Numbered from the stretch's first letter, positions 8,004-15,966 are shown. The stretch is 28,046 nucleotides of DNA from Propionivibrio sp. (GCA_003249625.1 QKII01000165.1:1-28046), one strand, 5' to 3'. Program-made: numbers and translations. The notes: generated from the sequence alone by a model not told the origin.

Positions 8004-9487
8004 TGCAGCTTCCCTGCGCGTTCGAGCAGGAAGTGAACGAGCAGCGACACGGGGCGGCCGGTTGCTCCTTTCTCGGCTCCCGATTTCCATGCCGTCCCGG
8101 CAATGTCCAGGTGCGCCCAGGCAAATTTCTTGGCGAAGCGTGACAGGAAGCACGCCGCGGTAACACTGCCAGCGGGGCGGCCACCGATGTTTGCCATGTC
8201 GGCGAAATTGCTCTTGAGTTGCTCCTGGTAATCGTCCCACAACGGCAATTGCCAGGCGCGGTCGCCAGCGATAATACCGGCTTCCAGCAATTCGTCTGCC
8301 AGCGCATCGTCATTGGCGAACAATCCGGTTGCGACGTTGCCCAGCGCAATGACGCAAGCGCCGGTCAGTGTGGCGACGTCGACGACCGTCTGCGGTTGGA
8401 AACGCTCGGCGTATGTCAGTGCATCGCAGAGAATGAGACGGCCTTCGGCGTCCGTGTTGAGAATTTCTATGGTTTGCCCTGAGAGCGAGGTGACGATGTC
8501 GCCGGGCTTGCTGGCTGCGCCGCCTGGCATGTTCTCGACGCTCGGAACGATCACGGTCAGATTGATCGGTAATTGCAACAGAGCCACCGCCTTGAGTGTT
8601 CCCAGCACGCTGGCTGCGCCGCACATGTCGAACTTCATCTCATCCATGCCTTCGCCAGGCTTGAGCGAAATGCCGCCCGTGTCGAAGGTGACTCCCTTGC
8701 CGACGAGAACCACCGGCTTCTCGTTTTCCTTGCCGCCCCGGTAATGCACGACGATCAGCTTGGGCGGCTGATGAGATCCTTTGGCGACCGAAAGCAACGA
8801 GTGCATGCCGAGGGATTCCATCTCGGTTCGCTCGAGGATCTGGCAGTCCAGCAGGTGCTCTTCGGCAATCTTTTGTGCCGAATCGGCTATATGGGCGGGT
8901 GTGCAGATGTTGCCGGGCAGGTTGCCCAGCGTACGGGCAAGGGCGACTCCTTCGCCAATGGCGCGCCCTTGGGCAAGAGCTTGTGCGGCCTGGGCGTCCT
9001 TGAGCTTGTCATCGACGATGAAAGCCAGTTTTGCGAGCGGGCGCTGTTCTTCCTTCTTGCTCTTGAATTGATCGAAACGGTAGAGCGCCTCGCTCGCGAT
9101 GGCGGCTGCCTGTCGAATGCGCCAGGCAGCGCTCCGTTTCTTCACGGCGATTCGGGTCAGTTGAATGGTGGCGTCGGACGCGCCAGTATCTCTGAGCGTC
9201 TTGATGGCGGTGCGGATGGCTGCGCCGTATCCTTTTCCGTGGAATTCCTTTTCCTTGCCAAGGCCGATGAGCAGCAGTCGTTCGCCCGGCAGTGAGGGGA
9301 TGTTGCGCAAGAGCAGGGTTGTGCCGGCCTTGCCGTCCATGTCGCCTGTGGCGAGAACCTCATCGAGGAATTGGCGGGTTTCGTTGCTGAAACCCTCACA
9401 AGCGGCAAGTTTGCGAGGTTCAAAGACACCCACGACGAAACAACCGCTGTGTTCCGCCGGGTTCAGGCGTTTTATGCTAAATTCCAC
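8000..9487 (-). CDS. pepA: Leucyl aminopeptidase (cytosol aminopeptidase, M17)
   Basis: Two-metal hexameric aminopeptidase that removes N-terminal residues from peptides; in E. coli PepA also binds DNA in Xer recombination and carAB control. The protein has 495 residues, about the family norm. The active-site residues are all present: K264 and D269 in GKGVTFDTGG, D287 in MKFDMCG, and D346, E348 and R350 in the signature NTDAEGRLIL. The GTG at 9487 is chosen because AGGAGA lies 7-12 bases upstream and the sequence EFSIK matches family N-termini. Thirteen extra upstream codons from an ATG at 9526 would overlap the promoter. It is the first gene of pepA-holC-orf162 (and perhaps valS), divergent from lptF. 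Confidence 0.97.
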   Translation of the reverse strand: MEFSIKRLNPAEHSGCFVVGVFEPRKLAACEGFSNETRQFLDEVLATGDMDGKAGTTLLLRNIPSLPGERLLLIGLGKEKEFHGKGYGAAIRTAIKTLRDTGASDATIQLTRIAVKKRSAAWRIRQAAAIASEALYRFDQFKSKKEEQRPLAKLAFIVDDKLKDAQAAQALAQGRAIGEGVALARTLGNLPGNICTPAHIADSAQKIAEEHLLDCQILERTEMESLGMHSLLSVAKGSHQPPKLIVVHYRGGKENEKPVVLVGKGVTFDTGGISLKPGEGMDEMKFDMCGAASVLGTLKAVALLQLPINLTVIVPSVENMPGGAASKPGDIVTSLSGQTIEILNTDAEGRLILCDALTYAERFQPQTVVDVATLTGACVIALGNVATGLFANDDALADELLEAGIIAGDRAWQLPLWDDYQEQLKSNFADMANIGGRPAGSVTAACFLSRFAKKFAWAHLDIAGTAWKSGAEKGATGRPVSLLVHFLLERAGKLH

Positions 9488-9518
9488 CGGCTTCTCCTGC
9501 ACGGGATTGAAGACGCCG

Positions 9519-9548
9519 ATTATCACTGCAGTATTTCTCCCAAGTCAA
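9519..9548 (-). promoter_or_regulatory. pepA: Sigma-70-type promoter of pepA
   Basis: On the minus strand TTGACT (9543-9548) is followed after 18 bases by GATAAT (9519-9524); each box matches consensus at five of six positions. The start of transcription would be near 9512, giving a leader of about 25 bases before the GTG. The -35 box is only a few bases from the lptF ATG at 9552 on the other strand. Confidence 0.75.
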
Positions 9549-9551
9549 AAC

Positions 9552-10631
9552 ATGATCTTCCAGCGCGCCATCAGGCGCGAATTCACCCAGTCGGCTGCCG
9601 GCGTCTTCATCGCGCTGTTCGCCATTCTCCTGACGACGCAGCTGATCCGTCTGCTGGGCGATGCAGCCGAGGGGTCGATTGCGCCAGAAGCGGTGGTGGC
9701 CCTGCTCGGTTTCTCGGCCTTGAACTACATCCCGACCCTGCTTTCGCTGTCGACGTTCATCGCCATTCTGCTTGCGTTGTCCCGGAGCTACCGCGATTCG
9801 GAAATGGTCGTATGGTTTTCCTGCGGTGTTTCGCTGACCGCCTGGGTGCGGCCGGTGATGGTGTTCGTCTTTCCCCTCGTTGTGGCGATCGCTGCATTGT
9901 CCTTCTTCGCGTCACCCTGGGCGCTGTCAAAAAGTGCCGAGTACCGGGGGAATTTGCAGACGCGGCGTGATGCCAGTCAAGCGACGCCGGGTGCCTTCCA
10001 GGAGTCGTCTTCCGGAGATCGCGTGATCTTCGTTGAGGGAATTGCGGATGACGAGAGTCATGTCAATAACGTGTTTGTCAGTTCGGTACAGAACCAGCGT
10101 CTTGGGGTGACGATGGCCGCGACGGGCCATCAGGAGTTTGCCGAGAACGGCGACCGGTTCATCGTGCTGGAGAACGGGCGGCGCTATGAGATGCAGCCGG
10201 GGTCAGCCGAGTTTCGGATCATGGAGTACGGACGTTATGCCGTACGCGTCGAGACCAAGGAGGCGCGCGGAATCGAGAAAACACCGAAGAGCACGTCGAC
10301 CCTGGAGTTGCTGGGTAATGATCAGCCGTCGTATCGCGCCGAATTGCTGTGGCGCATCGGATTGCCTGTATCGGCGATCATTCTGGCATTGCTGGCGATT
10401 CCCCTCTCATTCGTCAATCCGCGCGCCGGTCGCTCCGCCAACATGCTGCTTGCGCTGTTTACCTATCTTGTTTACAACAACCTGATGACCGTCGGGCAGG
10501 CTTGGGTAGCAAGTGGCCGGATTTCATTCGAGGTTGGTGTTGTAAGTATTCATCTGTTCATGGTCTGTTTGCTGCCGTTGCTGTTTTACCGGCGTATTGC
10601 CGTGCTTTCTTTTGCCAGGTTCTTCCGATGA
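9552..10631 (+). CDS. lptF: LPS export ABC transporter permease LptF
   Basis: Inner-membrane permease that, with LptG and the ATPase LptB, extracts lipopolysaccharide from the inner membrane and passes it to LptC-LptA-LptD. The protein has 359 residues with the family layout: three N-terminal membrane helices (FIALFAILLTTQLIRLL, an ALNYIPTLLSLSTFIAILLA helix, and VMVFVFPLVVAIAALSFF), a periplasmic beta-jellyroll from about residue 125 to 265, and three C-terminal helices. The start MIFQRAIRREF is a classic LptF N-terminus. The open frame extends far upstream, but that part is antisense to pepA. The stop overlaps the lptG ATG as ATGA. No convincing Shine-Dalgarno sequence or -10 box precedes it in the 64-base gap to pepA. 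Confidence 0.97.
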   Translation: MIFQRAIRREFTQSAAGVFIALFAILLTTQLIRLLGDAAEGSIAPEAVVALLGFSALNYIPTLLSLSTFIAILLALSRSYRDSEMVVWFSCGVSLTAWVRPVMVFVFPLVVAIAALSFFASPWALSKSAEYRGNLQTRRDASQATPGAFQESSSGDRVIFVEGIADDESHVNNVFVSSVQNQRLGVTMAATGHQEFAENGDRFIVLENGRRYEMQPGSAEFRIMEYGRYAVRVETKEARGIEKTPKSTSTLELLGNDQPSYRAELLWRIGLPVSAIILALLAIPLSFVNPRAGRSANMLLALFTYLVYNNLMTVGQAWVASGRISFEVGVVSIHLFMVCLLPLLFYRRIAVLSFARFFR

Positions 10632-11701
10632 AGATTTACCGCCGATATCTGGCGCGCGAAATCGCCGCGGCGATTCTGCTGGTACTCGTTGCGTTCCTCG
10701 CGCTGTTTGGCTTCTTCGACATGATCAACGAGGTCAAGAGTGTCGGCAAGGGCGCTTACCAGTTGCATCACGCCATTGCCTTCGTCCTGCTACGCATGCC
10801 CGGCCGGGTCTATGAATTGATGCCGGTGGCGGTGCTGATCGGTACGTTGTACGCGTTGTCGACCTTGGCCCGACATTCAGAAATTACAGTGCTACGAGCA
10901 TCGGGGATGTCAACGCGGAGTCTGCTGGCCAGCCTGATGATGGTCGCGGGCGTGTTTGCGCTGGTTACCTTCTTTATCGGAGAAGTTGTTGCCCCCCCGT
11001 CTGAACGCGCCGCGCAACAGATGCGACTTCAGGAGCGAGGAAAAGCCGTCGGGCAGGAACTGCGCAGCGGCTTGTGGGTTCGGGACGAGCGGAGTTTCAT
11101 CAATGTGCGTACTGTTCTTCCGGACACGCGGCTCAGAGGGATCCGCATTTACGATTTCGACAAGGAGGCCAAGCTGCATTCGGTGACCGAAGCGGCTGAA
11201 GGGGTCTATATTCCACCGGCCAGCTGGCGGTTGTCCGACGTCGTCCGAACCACAATCATGGATGAGCGCGCCGAGTTGGAGCGTCTGCCAGATCTGGTCT
11301 GGCACTCGGCGCTCAATCCGGACATCCTCTCGGTGCTTATGGTTTCGCCAGAAAGGATGTCGTTGTTGCACCTTGCGGCGTATACCCGGCATCTTTCCGA
11401 AAACAAGCAGAAAACCCAGCGTTACGACATCGCTATGTGGAAGAAGTTGATCTATCCCTTGGCCGCGCTTGTGATGGTGGCGTTGGCGCTGCCCTTTGGC
11501 TACACACACGACCGCGTGAGCGGAGTCAGTCTGAAGATATTTACCGGCGTGATGCTGGGCGTGCTTTTCCACATGCTCAACGGCTTGTTCTCGAATCTGG
11601 GGGCGATCAATAGCTGGTCGCCTTTCCTCAGTGCAATTGCCCCCTCGGCTCTGTTCATGCTGGCGGCGGTTGGGATGATTTGGTGGTTCGAGCGTCGCTA
11701 G
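10628..11701 (+). CDS. lptG: LPS export ABC transporter permease LptG
   Basis: Partner permease of LptF in the LptB2FG lipopolysaccharide extractor. The protein has 357 residues with the same topology: N-terminal helices (AAAILLVLVAFLALFGFFDM, the YELMPVAVLIGTLYALSTLA segment), the coupling-helix region SEITVLRASGMSTRSLL characteristic of LptG, a periplasmic domain from about residue 130 to 270, and three C-terminal helices. The start overlaps the lptF stop by four bases (ATGA), which should give equal synthesis of the pair. It is convergent with the RDD gene, with only nine bases between the stop codons and no clear terminator; a 10-base palindrome TCGCTAGCGA (11695-11704) straddles the lptG stop. 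Confidence 0.97.
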   Translation: MKIYRRYLAREIAAAILLVLVAFLALFGFFDMINEVKSVGKGAYQLHHAIAFVLLRMPGRVYELMPVAVLIGTLYALSTLARHSEITVLRASGMSTRSLLASLMMVAGVFALVTFFIGEVVAPPSERAAQQMRLQERGKAVGQELRSGLWVRDERSFINVRTVLPDTRLRGIRIYDFDKEAKLHSVTEAAEGVYIPPASWRLSDVVRTTIMDERAELERLPDLVWHSALNPDILSVLMVSPERMSLLHLAAYTRHLSENKQKTQRYDIAMWKKLIYPLAALVMVALALPFGYTHDRVSGVSLKIFTGVMLGVLFHMLNGLFSNLGAINSWSPFLSAIAPSALFMLAAVGMIWWFERR

Positions 11702-11710
11702 CGAGGGCTG

Positions 11711-12142
11711 TCAGGCGGTGACAACGTACGTACCGGCGAGCCGGTCGTGCAGAAACTGCCTGTCCTGATCGATGAGCGCCCATAACAGTCCAACTCCGAA
11801 GAGGCAGATGCTCGGCCAGCAGAGAAGGAATCGGAGAAGCGCCCGTAGCGGTTGAAGCGGGCGCCCTTCGCGTTCGACGATGCGGATCCGCCACGTTTTC
11901 ATGGCGAGTGTCTGGCCGCCGTGAGTCCAGAACCAGCAGAAATAGACGAGCAAGACGAGAAACAAGTGTGCCCAAAGCAGTGACGGCGTAGCAACGCGAT
12001 GCAGCCAGTGGCCAATCAAAACATGGGGAAGCAGCAGTGCGACGGCAAGAATTCCAAGTAGAAGAATTGCGTCGTAGGTCATGCACGCCAGCCGCCGGAC
12101 GATTCCAGGAAAAGAAAAGCCGTTTGTCAGGCCTCTGCTCAT
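11711..12142 (-). CDS. RDD family membrane protein
   Basis: Integral inner-membrane protein of 143 residues with the RDD domain. The signature residues are visible: the double Arg of VRRLACMTYD followed by Asp, and the Asp pair in IDQDRQFLHDRLAGT near the C-terminus. Three membrane helices are evident: about residues 22-46 (YDAILLLGILAVALLLPHV), 53-75 (LLWAHLFLVLLVYFCWFW) and 100-125. The function of RDD proteins is mostly unknown; some are proposed to be ion transporters or membrane anchors. The ATG at 12142 overlaps the DUF3106 stop as ATGA. It is the last gene of the four-gene sigma factor operon, which suggests a membrane-linked role in the same response. Confidence 0.88.
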   Translation of the reverse strand: MSRGLTNGFSFPGIVRRLACMTYDAILLLGILAVALLLPHVLIGHWLHRVATPSLLWAHLFLVLLVYFCWFWTHGGQTLAMKTWRIRIVEREGRPLQPLRALLRFLLCWPSICLFGVGLLWALIDQDRQFLHDRLAGTYVVTA

Positions 12143-12711
12143 TGTCGCTTTTCTGCTGGTTTGCCAGAAACGGGAAGCGGAGATCGGGGCGATAGATTGA
12201 GTGGCGGCAGCTTGATGAAATTTGTAGTAGAAGTGACGCCAGTGGGCACGAGCGGCTGAGTGGTTTTTTGCGCCGGTTTGCCGGCTGCGAGTTGTTTGAG
12301 CCGCGTTTTTTCCTCTTCCGGTAGTCTGGAGTACTCCTCCCATTTCTTCTTGAGTTCTTGTCGTTGCTGCGCGGTCAGTTGACTGGTGCTCTTGAAGCTT
12401 TCTCGCGCCCGGCGCCGCTGTTCCGGGGTCATCTTTCGCCATTCCTGCATCTGGCTCTGCGTGCGGCGCTGCTCATCCGGTGACATGGTTGCGAAGCGAG
12501 CGGCAATGCTAAGCCACTTCTTTTGGCGGAATGCTTCAAGCGAGTCCCATTCGTCACTCAGCGGTGCGAGAACGACTTTTTGGGCTACGGACAACTCGCT
12601 CCAGGTAGGTTGCGGCGGAGTAGCAATAACCGACGGGCCGGTCGTTTGCGACCAGCCGTTCAATGAGATGAAAACGCCCAGTATTATTCCGACGAGGTGC
12701 TTCTGAGCCAT
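12139..12711 (-). CDS. Exported DUF3106 domain protein
   Basis: Predicted periplasmic protein of 190 residues. A signal peptide is seen at residues 1-22 (LVGIILGVFISLNGWSQ). The central part is helical and charged, with repeated units of the form [LM][ST]xxQ: MSPDEQRRTQ, MTPEQRRRAR and LTAQQRQELK, each followed by a tryptophan- or phenylalanine-containing helix. This resembles the LTxxQ repeats of Spy/CpxP periplasmic chaperones, although overall it matches the separate DUF3106 family. The C-terminal 50 residues are proline-rich and probably unstructured. The gene overlaps both neighbours: its start lies inside the 3' end of the DUF3619 gene and its stop overlaps the RDD start. A role in sensing envelope stress or metal is inference only. 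Confidence 0.88.
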   Translation of the reverse strand: MAQKHLVGIILGVFISLNGWSQTTGPSVIATPPQPTWSELSVAQKVVLAPLSDEWDSLEAFRQKKWLSIAARFATMSPDEQRRTQSQMQEWRKMTPEQRRRARESFKSTSQLTAQQRQELKKKWEEYSRLPEEEKTRLKQLAAGKPAQKTTQPLVPTGVTSTTNFIKLPPLNLSPRSPLPVSGKPAEKRQ

Positions 12712-13061
12712 GCGGCAAAGCCCTTGTCGGTGAATGCGCCAATGGGCAACTCGTCTGAAAGGATTGCTGAGTCGATGTCACCGAGTTCCTTGACATGCTG
12801 GTCGGCAACCCAGTAGGTCGAGTAGGAGGCGCACAACAAAAGCGCCAGGCCAACAAGAACTTGGCTGAGGCGGGAGCCAAATGCATCAATCGAGAAAAGG
12901 TTGCCAACTGCAGCAAGAACCGGTGATGTCACAGCGTGTTTCTGGTGGTTGAGTGCAATGGCACGAGCGGCGGCAAGCCGGTCCAAAGTGTCCGGGCGAA
13001 GGTCGTGCAACCCGCGATTCAGGTGTTGCCTGACCTTGTAGCCGAAATGTTGCTCGTTCAT
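12684..13061 (-). CDS. DUF3619 single-helix membrane protein, possible anti-sigma factor
   Basis: Protein of 125 residues with one membrane helix at about residues 65-85 (SQVLVGLALLLCASYSTYWVA), a cytoplasmic N-terminal part of about 60 residues rich in Arg, Asp and Leu, and a short periplasmic C-terminus. It matches DUF3619. This layout, an N-terminal cytoplasmic helical domain plus one helix encoded directly after an ECF sigma gene, is that of membrane anti-sigma factors, so I infer such a role; no ZAS zinc motif (HxxxCxxC) is present. The ATG at 13061 overlaps the sigma factor stop as ATGA and is preceded by AGGGA. The 3' end overlaps the DUF3106 start by 28 bases. Confidence 0.85.
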   Translation of the reverse strand: MNEQHFGYKVRQHLNRGLHDLRPDTLDRLAAARAIALNHQKHAVTSPVLAAVGNLFSIDAFGSRLSQVLVGLALLLCASYSTYWVADQHVKELGDIDSAILSDELPIGAFTDKGFAAWLRSTSSE

Positions 13062-13603
13062 ATTGAGATTCCCTTTGCCTTCAATGCGTTCGCAAGCGTG
13101 TGAGTGGCACGCGAGCAGTGTGTCTTTACGCTGCCTTCTGAGCAGCCCATTGCAGTGGCGGTCTCTGCAACGTCCATGTCTTCCCAATAACGCATGAGAA
13201 AGGCTTCTCGTTGACGTGCTGGTAATTGTTTTAGTTCTTTTTCAATTATATCAAGAAGTTGGGCTTGTTGGAACATGCCCTCCGGGGTGTTCTGACTAAA
13301 AGTCCCTGCCTCGACTTCGATCGTTTCCAGCGGGTCGTGATCGTCATCGTTGTCTGAACTGAAAGCGGAGAGCAGGGTCGTCCAGAGCGAGCGGATCTTG
13401 CTGCGGCGATAGTGGTCACGGATGGTGTTCTGCATGATGCGCTGGAACAGCAGAGGCAGTTCCTCAGCAGGGCGGTTACCGTACTTCTCGGCAAGTTTCA
13501 GCATGGAGTCTTGCACGAGGTCGAGCGCCGTCTCTTCGTTGCGTACGGCGAACATTGCCTGCTTGAAGGCGCGCCGTTCGGAGGCGGCAAGAAAATCCGA
13601 CAA
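13058..13603 (-). CDS. ECF-type RNA polymerase sigma factor (sigma-70 family)
   Basis: Alternative sigma factor with only regions 2 and 4. Region 2 covers about residues 10-70 (ETALDLVQDSMLKLAEKYG, then LFQRIMQNTIRDHYRR, the -10 recognition part). A variable acidic linker (SSDNDDDHDPLETIE) follows. Region 4 is about residues 125-175 (LPARQREAFLMRYWEDMDVAE and the helix-turn-helix GCSEGSVKTHCSRA). No ATG is in range. The given start is the TTG at 13601-13603 (181 residues), but a CTG at 13619-13621 would give MASQRELSDFL, which looks more like relatives that begin a few residues before ELSDFL. It heads a coupled operon with DUF3619, DUF3106 and RDD genes and is divergent from ilvB. Target genes and signal are unknown. 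Confidence 0.92.
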   Translation of the reverse strand: MSDFLAASERRAFKQAMFAVRNEETALDLVQDSMLKLAEKYGNRPAEELPLLFQRIMQNTIRDHYRRSKIRSLWTTLLSAFSSDNDDDHDPLETIEVEAGTFSQNTPEGMFQQAQLLDIIEKELKQLPARQREAFLMRYWEDMDVAETATAMGCSEGSVKTHCSRATHTLANALKAKGISI

Positions 13604-13687
13604 TTCGCGTTGGCTGGCCAGAATCAGTGTCCCAGGGGAAATCGAGAGTAAATGCGCGCCGGAGCGCAGGCGTCGATGACGCGAGTC

Positions 13688-13716
13688 TTGACCAAAAGAG
13701 GTCTAGGCCTTAACGT
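13688..13716 (+). promoter_or_regulatory. ilvB: Candidate ilvB promoter
   Basis: TTGACC (13688-13693) is followed after 17 bases by TAACGT (13711-13716). The -35 box is good (five of six) but the -10 is weak (three of six). Transcription would start about 35 bases before ilvB. No leader peptide with runs of Ile, Leu or Val codons and no terminator hairpin was seen in 13622-13756, so classical attenuation is not supported. Confidence 0.35.
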
Positions 13717-13756
13717 TACCTGCTTTTTCCAGCGTTTTCTTTGTAAGGCAAAAACC

Positions 13757-15460
13757 ATGACCATGATGACCGGTGCGGAGATTGTAATCAGGTGCCTCCA
13801 GGAAGAAAAGGTCGACTACGTTTTCGGCTACCCGGGTGGATCGGTCCTGCACATTTATGATGAGTTGTTCAAGCAGGATAAGGTAAAGCATATCCTCGTC
13901 CGGCACGAGCAGGCTGCGGTGCATGCTGCCGATGCCTATTCACGTTCGACTCAGCGGGTTGGTGTGGCAATGGTGACGTCGGGGCCCGGAGCGACGAATG
14001 CGGTTACTGGCATCGCTACCGCCTACATGGATTCGATCCCGATGGTGGTCATTTCGGGCCAGGTGCCGACCACCTATATCGGTCAGGATGCCTTTCAGGA
14101 ATGCGATACCATTGGTGTTACACGTCCGTGCGTGAAGCATAATTTCCTGGTCAAGGACGTTCGTGATCTGGCGGCTACCATCAAGAAGGCGTTCTATATC
14201 GCCAATACCGGCCGGCCCGGTCCGGTGGTTGTCGATGTGCCAAAGGATATCACTGCCGCGAAGTGTAAATTCGAGTATCCGGCGGAAATCAAGCTGCGTT
14301 CTTACAATCCGGTGATCAAGGGGCATTCGGGGCAGATCAAGAAGGCCGTGCAGTTGCTGATCGGAGCGAAGCGACCGATGATTTACACGGGTGGTGGTGT
14401 GGTCCTGGCGAATGCGGCCGAGCATTTGACCCGCCTGACCCGCCTGCTCGGGTTTCCGATCACCAATACCTTGATGGGTTTGGGCGGCTATCCGGGAACC
14501 GATCGCCAGTTTCTCGGCATGCCAGGAATGCATGGCACGCTGGAGGCCAACTTGGCGATGCAGCACTGCGATGTCCTGCTGGCCATCGGGGCTCGTTTTG
14601 ATGATCGCGTAATCGGCAGTCCGGAGAATTTTGCAACCGTCCCGCGCAAGATTATTCATGTCGATATCGATCCGTCGTCGATCTCCAAGCGCGTGCGCGT
14701 TGATGTTCCGATCGTCGGGAACGTGCCGGACGTGCTGGACGAAATGATTCGTCTGCTCGAAGCGGAGCAGGAGCGAAAGGATATTTCCGACTGGTGGGCC
14801 GAAATCGAGAACTGGCGAGCCCGGCAATGCATGAAGTACGGGATGAAAGACGCGATCATGCCGCAATATGTGATCGAGAAACTCTGGGAGATTACCCGGG
14901 GCGATGCGATCATTACTTCCGACGTTGGCCAGCACCAGATGTGGACGGCGCAATATTACAAATTCGACAAGCCGCGCCGCTGGCTGAATTCGGGCGGCTT
15001 GGGGACTATGGGCGTGGGCCTGCCCTACGCGATTGGTGCAGCCTTTGCACATCCGGATAAACAAGTGGCGTGTGTGACGGGTGATGGTTCGATCCAGATG
15101 TGCATCCAGGAGTTGTCGACTGCCAAGCAATTCGGCTTGCCGATCAAGATCGTCAATTTGAACAACCGCTATCTCGGAATGGTTCGCCAGTGGCAGGAAA
15201 TGTTCTACAGTCGGCGCTATTCGCAGACTTACATGGATTCGATTCCGGATTTCGTGAAGCTCGCCGAGGCCTATGGGCACGTCGGGATCCGCGTCGAAAA
15301 ACCGGAAGAGGTGGAGCCAGCGCTGAAGCGGGCATTTGTTGATCACAAGGACGATCTGGTTTTCCTCGATATCCGCACTGCCCGCGAGGCGAATGTCTTC
15401 CCGATGGTGGCCGCCGGCAAGGGATTGGCCGAGATGGTCTTGGCTGACGAGAATCTGTGA
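13757..15460 (+). CDS. ilvB: Acetolactate synthase, large (catalytic) subunit
   Basis: ThDP- and FAD-dependent enzyme that makes acetolactate from two pyruvates, or acetohydroxybutyrate from pyruvate and 2-oxobutyrate, the first common step of valine, leucine and isoleucine synthesis. The protein has 567 residues, the normal length. The catalytic glutamate is E51 in VRHEQAAVHAADAYSR, and the ThDP-magnesium motif begins at G442-D443-G444 and continues to LNNRYLGMVRQWQ. The PYR, FAD-binding and PP domains follow the usual order. ATG 13757 is preferred because the family begins at about MTGAEIV and AAGG precedes it; the longer in-frame extension from 13652 is unlike the family. It is followed by ilvH with 14 bases between. 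The symbol ilvI is also used for this type. Confidence 0.97.
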   Translation: MTMMTGAEIVIRCLQEEKVDYVFGYPGGSVLHIYDELFKQDKVKHILVRHEQAAVHAADAYSRSTQRVGVAMVTSGPGATNAVTGIATAYMDSIPMVVISGQVPTTYIGQDAFQECDTIGVTRPCVKHNFLVKDVRDLAATIKKAFYIANTGRPGPVVVDVPKDITAAKCKFEYPAEIKLRSYNPVIKGHSGQIKKAVQLLIGAKRPMIYTGGGVVLANAAEHLTRLTRLLGFPITNTLMGLGGYPGTDRQFLGMPGMHGTLEANLAMQHCDVLLAIGARFDDRVIGSPENFATVPRKIIHVDIDPSSISKRVRVDVPIVGNVPDVLDEMIRLLEAEQERKDISDWWAEIENWRARQCMKYGMKDAIMPQYVIEKLWEITRGDAIITSDVGQHQMWTAQYYKFDKPRRWLNSGGLGTMGVGLPYAIGAAFAHPDKQVACVTGDGSIQMCIQELSTAKQFGLPIKIVNLNNRYLGMVRQWQEMFYSRRYSQTYMDSIPDFVKLAEAYGHVGIRVEKPEEVEPALKRAFVDHKDDLVFLDIRTAREANVFPMVAAGKGLAEMVLADENL

Positions 15461-15474
15461 GAGGGAGCGACGAT

Positions 15475-15966
15475 ATGCGGCACATCATTTCAATCCTGCT
15501 GGAGAACGAAGCGGGGGCGCTCTCACGGGTCGCCGGGCTTTTCTCCGCGCGCGGTTATAATATCGAGACGTTGACGGTCGCTCCGACCGAGGACTCTTCC
15601 CTGTCCCGGCTGACAATCGTGACGTCCGGTAGTGACGAAATCATCGAGCAGATCACCAAGCAGCTCAACAAATTGATCGATGTCATCAAGGTGGTGGATC
15701 TTTCCGAAGCAGCGCACATCGAGCGAGAACTGATGCTGATCAAGGTACGTGCCTCCGGCAAGGATCGTGAGGAGATGAAGCGCATGGCGGATATTTACCG
15801 CGGGCGCATCATCGACGTTACCGATGCCACTTACGTTATTGAATTGACCGGGAGCGGTTCGAAGCTGGACTCCTTTATTCAGGCCATCGATGAGGGCCTG
15901 ATTCTTGAAACGGTACGGACGGGCGTTAGCGGCATCGGTCGTGGCGACCGGGTTCTGAAAGTTTGA
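15475..15966 (+). CDS. ilvH: Acetolactate synthase, small (regulatory) subunit
   Basis: Regulatory subunit that activates the large subunit and mediates valine feedback inhibition. The protein has 163 residues, the standard short bacterial form. The N-terminal ACT domain spans about residues 2-76 (HIISILLENEAGALSRVAGLF, ARGYNIETLTVAPTED), where the glycine- and asparagine-containing loop of valine binding is found; the C-terminal half (ELMLIKV to GIGRGDRVLKV) is the ALS_ss_C domain. The start MRHIISILLENE is the typical one, with GAGGGAG at 15461-15467, which immediately follows the ilvB stop. An in-frame upstream TTG-type start at 15457 would overlap ilvB and is not needed. Confidence 0.97.
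   Translation: MRHIISILLENEAGALSRVAGLFSARGYNIETLTVAPTEDSSLSRLTIVTSGSDEIIEQITKQLNKLIDVIKVVDLSEAAHIERELMLIKVRASGKDREEMKRMADIYRGRIIDVTDATYVIELTGSGSKLDSFIQAIDEGLILETVRTGVSGIGRGDRVLKV

Noticed and set aside
9165..9551. Upstream in-frame extension of lptF
   Set aside because: It is antisense to pepA, and LptF proteins begin at the MIFQRAI position.
11695..11704. Palindrome TCGCTAGCGA at the lptG stop
   Set aside because: It is short, has no loop or T-tract and lies within a nine-base gap between convergent genes; too little to call a terminator or operator.
13652..13756. Extended N-terminus or leader peptide in frame with ilvB
   Set aside because: The 35 extra residues do not resemble acetolactate synthases and would overlap the promoter candidate. 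The Leu/Val content is scattered, not in tandem codons.
13940..15346. Open frame of 468 codons on the minus strand opposite ilvB
   Set aside because: It lies wholly antisense to a certain gene, and its translation has no recognisable family and a composition typical of the complement of GC-rich coding DNA.
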